A stretch of 63,970 bases of DNA, from NCBI GenBank assembly GCA_020073485.1, contig JAIQFB010000028.1, forward strand, positions 1 to 63,970, read 5' to 3'. The translations under genes and the position numbers were made by a program. This stretch comes from Terriglobia bacterium. Its GTDB lineage: Bacteria; Acidobacteriota; Terriglobia; Acidiferrales; UBA7541. The notes below the pieces were generated by a model, which ran no database searches, was not told the origin of the DNA, and was given only the letters and a program-made list of their open reading frames with translations. Shown in pieces: positions 60,076-63,970 of this stretch. Numbering within the stretch: position 1 is the first letter of the stretch; the number at the start of each line of letters is the position of its first letter.

Positions 60076-61629
60076 ATGCCCTCTCAACCCAACCAACGGC
60101 CCTCTTGCGCTCTGTTGCCACGCCCAAATAAATCCGCTTTGCTCTGCGCCGCCCTGCTGTGCGGATTCACTCTGGGCGCCTTGAATGCGCGCGGGCAGGC
60201 CTCTATCACCACCGCTACGGGCGTGTCCCGCACGGCCAAGGCAGTCACCTACCGCCGCGGGGGCGTGGCGAAAGTGTCCCTACAGGGCACCAGCCTGATG
60301 ACCGGGGCGGTCGGCGAAGCCAAAGTCGAGAACAAAGGGAATCGCGTAGAAATTGAGGCGAATTTTCAGGGCATGGTGCCGGCCACGAAGTTTGGATTTG
60401 AGTTCCTGACCTACGCCCTCTGGGCGGTTTCTCCGCAAGGCCGTGCCGTAAACCTCGGAGAAGTGCAGGTCAAGAACGGGAGCGCGCAGGTTCAAGCCAT
60501 CACGGACATGCAAACCTTCGGGCTGGTGGTGACCGCCGAACCATATTTCGCGGTCTCGCAGCCGGGCGATGAAGTGGTCCTAGAAAACGCGGACGTTGCC
60601 GGCGGCCAGACCATTGGCGCCACCTATGAACTGGTCCCGCACGGCGTGTATTCTTCCTCGAACACGAAAATTGAGAATCTGATTTTCGGGATTGACCGCA
60701 AGACGCCCATCGAACTATTCCAGGCGCGCAATGCCGTGCGCATCGCCAAGAATGCGAATGCCGAAAAATATGCCGGCACCGCGATCGCCAAAGCCGACCA
60801 ACAATTGCAGCAGGCGGAGGATGCCTACACCCGCAAAAGCGACAAAAAAATCGTGATCTCCATGGCGCGTGACGCCGTGCAGACCGCCGAAGAGTCTCGC
60901 GTCATCTCCGTGAAGCAGAAAGCCGATGAGGACGCGCAGGCGCAGGCCGAAGCGGATCGCCGCGCCGCCGAGGAACGCACCGCGAAAGCGCGCGCCGAAG
61001 CCGAAGCGCAAGCCACTCTCCGGCTGCAAGCCGAACAGGCCCGCCAGCAGGCCGAAGCCGCCAAGGCCGACGCCGAACGCATGAAGGAACAGGCCATGCA
61101 GGCCGCGGCCGAAGCGGCCAAGGCCAAGGAAGATGCCGAGCGCGCACGCGCGGCCGCCGTTGCCGAGCAGCAAGCGGCTCTGGCGCAGAAACAGGCGGCC
61201 GAATCCGAAGCGGAAAAAGCTCGGCAGGCCGCGGCAAGAGCCGAGGCGGAAAAGGCCGACATGCGCGCGCAGCTCCTGGCGCAACTGAATTCCATCCTGC
61301 AAACCAACGATTCCGCGCGCGGACTGATCGTGAATATGTCCGACGTGCTGTTCGACACCGGCAGCTTCACGTTGAAGCCCGGTGCGCGGGAAAAGCTGGC
61401 GAAGGTCTCGGGAATCTTGCTGGCGCATCCCGGCCTCACCATGCAGATCGAAGGGCACACGGACAGCGTGGGCACCGACAGTTTCAACGTGCGGCTATCG
61501 GAACAGCGCGCCGACGCGGTTCGCGATTTCCTGGGGGAGCAGGGCGTTTCGCTGGATTCGGTCACCGCCCAGGGATTCGGCAAAGCCGAACCCGTGGCGC
61601 CACGTCCAGCAGTTGCATGCCGGGCTTGA
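60076..61629 (+). pseudogene. OmpA-family peptidoglycan-binding protein with coiled coil, 3' end cut
   Basis: A 517-residue frame. A signal peptide (to about residue 42) is followed by an N-terminal beta domain (about 45-195), an Ala/Glu/Lys-rich coiled coil (about 230-410), and an OmpA C-terminal domain (about 415-511, DVLFDTGSFTLKPGAREKL, IEGHTDSVGTDSFN, RADAVRDFLGEQGV). The domain should continue with a peptidoglycan-binding Arg block (NRRVE). After KAEPVA the frame instead runs into antisense sequence of another gene and stops after ten codons. So the end is truncated by the junction near 61594-61603, although most of the protein could still be made. AAGGAG precedes the ATG. Confidence 0.85.
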
Positions 61630-61798
61630 GACCGTGACGCTTCTGGGTCCATCGGCGGTAAAAGGCGCCGCTGTGAAAGAAACCCCAGTCCACCACGGCG
61701 TCGTAATACTTCGCCCCATTGTCGAAGAGCTGCCGGACGAAGGCCGGCTTGTCCGCCGAACTGGCATAGCGGGCGGTGATGGGCGGATGGAGAATCAT
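61598..61798 (-). pseudogene. 5' fragment of a class I SAM-dependent methyltransferase (UbiE-like)
   Basis: The frame from 61798 reads MILHPPITARYASSADK, then AFVRQLFDNGAKYYDAVVDW and GLKPGMQLLDVA, the N terminus and start of motif I of a UbiE/demethylmenaquinone-type methyltransferase. The expected TGTG continuation is missing: sequence from about 61597 downwards is antisense to the OmpA gene. The remaining 67 codons cannot form a methyltransferase. The loss coincides exactly with the OmpA truncation. Confidence 0.75.
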
Positions 61799-61946
61799 GC
61801 CGTCAGGTGTTGACGCGGAGGAAGGAGACGCCGCGCCGAGAGAAGAGAGGAACGCCGCGAACGAGCGCAGGCCAAGAGAAAAAATGGTCGGCGGTCATGG
61901 GGTGCAATGAGCAGCAACGATGCACCATAGTCCCACTGTGAGCAAA

Positions 61947-62645
61947 TCAGCCCTGGAGGGTGGCCGCCGCCCTTCGCCGGGCCGTCCGTTTGCGCAACAG
62001 CTGCAGCGCCGCGACGGAAACCACCAGGATGCCGAGGGCGGCGAAGGCCAACCGTCCGCTGCCGGTGGCGATCGCCTCGCCGCCGCACACGAGCGCAACA
62101 ATATAGCCGGCCATGACTGAGGTGGAGACGACCAGGTAGGGCACCAGGGGCACGCGAATCAGTCCCAGCAAATAGCTCTGCACCCAGAAAGGCGGACCAA
62201 AGGTCAGGCGCACGATCAAGGTAATCTGCCACGCACCGTCCGCCGTGCCATCCGGCAGGCGAATTTCAAAGTATGTCAGCAGCCGGCTCACGAGCGGGCG
62301 CAGGGCCCGGTTCGCCAGCCAGTAAGTCAGCAGAAGATTGACCACCACGGCCGTCAATGACCACAGGATCACCCAGCCGGCTCCCAAGGTCGGCCCGAAC
62401 ACCGGACCGGCGGCCAGGGTGAACGCAAGCAACGGGAACCCCACGGCCGGCAGCAGGGCCATCGCCACAAAGAAGACCTCCGGGCCCGCTTCCCGCAAAC
62501 CCAAGACTGCGGCGTCAGCCGCTTCCATCAGTCCCGTCTTCAGTACCACGAAAACCAGCCCAGCGATCAAAGCGGCGAGACTGGCGGCCAGCAGGAGGCG
62601 CCGTTTCGTCCAGCGACGGTGAGATGGATGAGGGACGGGTCCCAT
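61947..62645 (-). CDS. VTT-domain (DedA/SNARE-associated) membrane protein
   Basis: A 232-residue integral membrane protein starting at MGPVPHPSHRRW (62645), with five to six helices. It shows the VTT fold hallmark of a re-entrant segment (ALLPAVGFPLLAFTLAAGPVFG) and a later RLTFGPPFWVQSYLLGL segment. The C terminus is basic. Members of the family include DedA and TVP38-type proteins, linked to lipid and ion homeostasis. It is divergent from the lipid A deacylase gene. The N-terminal extension to 62723 is not supported. Confidence 0.8.
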   Translation of the reverse strand: MGPVPHPSHRRWTKRRLLLAASLAALIAGLVFVVLKTGLMEAADAAVLGLREAGPEVFFVAMALLPAVGFPLLAFTLAAGPVFGPTLGAGWVILWSLTAVVVNLLLTYWLANRALRPLVSRLLTYFEIRLPDGTADGAWQITLIVRLTFGPPFWVQSYLLGLIRVPLVPYLVVSTSVMAGYIVALVCGGEAIATGSGRLAFAALGILVVSVAALQLLRKRTARRRAAATLQG

Positions 62646-62919
62646 TGGGACCCCAGTATGCTGTCCGGCATTCGCCCACGTCAAAGTAAGATCACAACCG
62701 CGCCGCCATGGGCTCTCCGCCATGACGACAAGCTCATTCCAATCGTTTCGAGACTATGCGACAGATCAGTTGCGGGAACAGCCTTACGCCGTTTCTTCAA
62801 TGCTCAGACCGACCGGCCACCCGATCGCACGCTCGATTGACGCCCGCCGGCCGGCACCCAGGCTTCGCGCCTGCCCGCGAACCTTCCGACTCTCTCCGCC
62901 CCGCCCGCCGCTCTCCCTC

Positions 62920-63510
62920 ATGCACCACTTTGTCAAGATCGCCCTGCTGGGCTCCATTCTGAGTATCGCCACTTTCGCGGCTGAGCCCACGCCGGGACGC
63001 CCCTGGGAATCGGGCGCCCTGAATGTTGAAACGGGAGTGCTCTGGGAAATCGGCAGCGGCACGCCCTTCGCCTACCGGCTGGTGCCAACGCAGTTCGCGT
63101 GGCGATCCGCGGAATTTCTGGGGCATACTTTTTCGAACGGATCCCGGATTGTGATCCGCCACCGGGTTGCCTTGATCGGCACCTGGATCCAGAACGGACC
63201 TGAATCTCATTACGTGGGCGTCTCGGGTTCGCCGTCCCTCGAATGGTGGGACCGAACCGCAACCTGGTCGTTGTTCACCGGATCCGGCGGTGGCTTCGGA
63301 TGGATCGATTCCCGCGGAATCAAAGGCGGTCAGGGTGAGGACTTCACGCTAAACTGGTTCATCCGGGGCGGGATCGAGCATGTCACTGCCAAGAACCTCC
63401 GGTGGAGCGCGGGCATAATGTACCAGCACATGTCGAACGGAGGACAGACCAAACCCAATCCGGGGATCGACGCGCTGGGCTTTACGCTTGGCTATTCCTG
63501 TGCCTACTGA
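62920..63510 (+). CDS. Acyloxyacyl hydrolase / PagL-like outer-membrane lipid A deacylase
   Basis: A 196-residue exported beta-barrel protein. A signal peptide (MHHFVKIALLGSILSIATFA) is followed by a barrel with alternating aromatic residues (GVLWEIGSGTPFAYRL, PSLEWWDRTATWSLF, GGGFGWID). The near-terminal YQHMSNGG matches the His-x-Ser active-site motif of PagL, and the last residues LGYSCAY end the barrel. It would remove an acyl chain from lipid A. The start at 62920 is set by the signal peptide; the 66 upstream codons are unlike coding sequence. Confidence 0.8.
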   Translation: MHHFVKIALLGSILSIATFAAEPTPGRPWESGALNVETGVLWEIGSGTPFAYRLVPTQFAWRSAEFLGHTFSNGSRIVIRHRVALIGTWIQNGPESHYVGVSGSPSLEWWDRTATWSLFTGSGGGFGWIDSRGIKGGQGEDFTLNWFIRGGIEHVTAKNLRWSAGIMYQHMSNGGQTKPNPGIDALGFTLGYSCAY

Positions 63511-63579
63511 GCTGAGGCAATACGGACTCATGCAGTTGAAGCGGCAGGCCGAATTATGCCCGACAATAAGCCGCAGCAT

Positions 63580-63598
63580 GTCGGGGGTGAACCCCGAC
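63580..63598. terminator. Hairpin after the lipid A deacylase gene
   Basis: GTCGGGG and CCCCGAC flank a five-base loop, 70 bases after the gene stop. There is no T tract, so it may be a repeat element or a factor-dependent terminator. Confidence 0.4.
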
Positions 63599-63686
63599 TT
63601 ACAAATACTGCACGCCATCGGACAGAACCAAACTGACACACGACCGCGGGCTTGAGCAGGGGGAAGCAAGGGAACACAGTCGCAGC

Positions 63687-63970
63687 GTGTGGCTCCTGGT
63701 CATCGTCAATCTGGCCGGCAAGATGGCGGCCATCCTCGTGGGATGGACGGCGCCCGCCGCAACCCTGGCGCTGTGGTTTGTACCCGACGCGTTGCTGGCC
63801 TATCACGTGTTCGCACCCCATGCGCGGGGATTGGTGCGCATGCACCGGCGCTTCACGACCGCGCGGCGGGAGGTATGGCTGACCATTGACGACGGCCCCG
63901 ACCCGGAAGACACCCCGCGCATTCTCGAGCTGCTGGCGGCACACGGGGCGCGCGCGACGTTTTTTGTGAT
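63687..63970 (+). CDS. Polysaccharide deacetylase (NodB-type), 5' part only
   Basis: The frame from a GTG at 63687 encodes two membrane helices (about residues 2-20 and 24-40), a basic linker, then VWLTIDDGPDPEDTP, the first metal-binding motif (TxDDGP) of the NodB domain, and GARATFFV at the window end. Members remove N- or O-acetyl groups from chitin-like or peptidoglycan chains. The N-terminal membrane anchor places it in the cell envelope. The 3' end is outside the window and the start is uncertain. Confidence 0.82.
   Translation, partial: MWLLVIVNLAGKMAAILVGWTAPAATLALWFVPDALLAYHVFAPHARGLVRMHRRFTTARREVWLTIDDGPDPEDTPRILELLAAHGARATFFV

Noticed and set aside
61795-62232. 145-residue minus-strand frame between the methyltransferase fragment and the VTT gene
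   Set aside because: It overlaps the VTT gene in another frame and shows shadow-frame composition.

Overview
The window looks like a chromosomal contig of an Acidobacteriota bacterium of the Terriglobia/Koribacter type. This is inferred, not measured. The clues are high GC, Oar-like TonB-dependent receptors with an N-terminal carboxypeptidase-regulatory domain, a YXWGXW-repeat secreted protein, an S53 sedolisin with Ig-like domains, a FecR protein standing alone, and many small signal-peptide proteins. Two dispersed palindromic repeat families (cores GGACAGGCTTCAGCCTGTC and GTCATTCCGAGCG) sit between the genes. No rRNA, tRNA, CRISPR, phage or transposase gene was seen.

Layout. 0-13 kb: 3' part of an RNase R gene, small secreted and membrane proteins, two NAD(P)-dependent oxidoreductases, pterin carbinolamine dehydratase, 2-oxoglutarate dehydrogenase E1, a secreted acyltransferase-like hydrolase, a YceH protein and the enoyl-ACP reductase FabV. 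13.7-19.3 kb: a minus-strand nitrogen island with a small membrane protein, Amt2, a membrane-anchored ANTAR RNA-binding protein, an unknown protein, Amt1 and a PII protein. 19.8-23.6 kb: an APC permease, then a PP2C phosphatase and a Ser/Thr kinase. 23.8-32.4 kb: methionine synthesis, with a homocysteine methyltransferase/MTHFR fusion and cobalamin-dependent MetH on either side of an opposing TonB receptor. 32.5-42 kb: a porin, cupins, a ferritin-like protein, a rhomboid-TPR protease, a Tat-exported FMN 2-hydroxyacid oxidase and a PQQ-type sugar dehydrogenase. 42.4-47 kb: panB, dinB-like, panC, a peroxiredoxin and gatB. 47.2-61.6 kb: the YXWGXW protein, a complete B12 uptake set (btuB and btuFCD) under two separate cobalamin riboswitches, FecR, a pilin-like protein, a tautomerase, the S53 protease and an OmpA-family protein.

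The B12 island and MetH fit one theme: the cell imports cobalamin and spends it on methionine synthesis. Of the two riboswitches, one appears to act through a transcription terminator (btuFCD) and the other through sequestration of the ribosome binding site (btuB).

At about 61.6 kb the OmpA gene and a UbiE-like methyltransferase gene are both cut and joined tail to tail at a 10-bp palindrome. The genes beyond it (VTT-domain protein, PagL-like lipid A deacylase, polysaccharide deacetylase) read differently and may come from another genome, so the last 2.4 kb should be treated as a possible assembly chimera or rearrangement.

The most unusual observations are these. The first repeat family repeatedly supplies the TAG stop codon of neighbouring genes, in one case for both genes of a convergent pair. 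A membrane-tethered ANTAR antiterminator sits among ammonium transporters.
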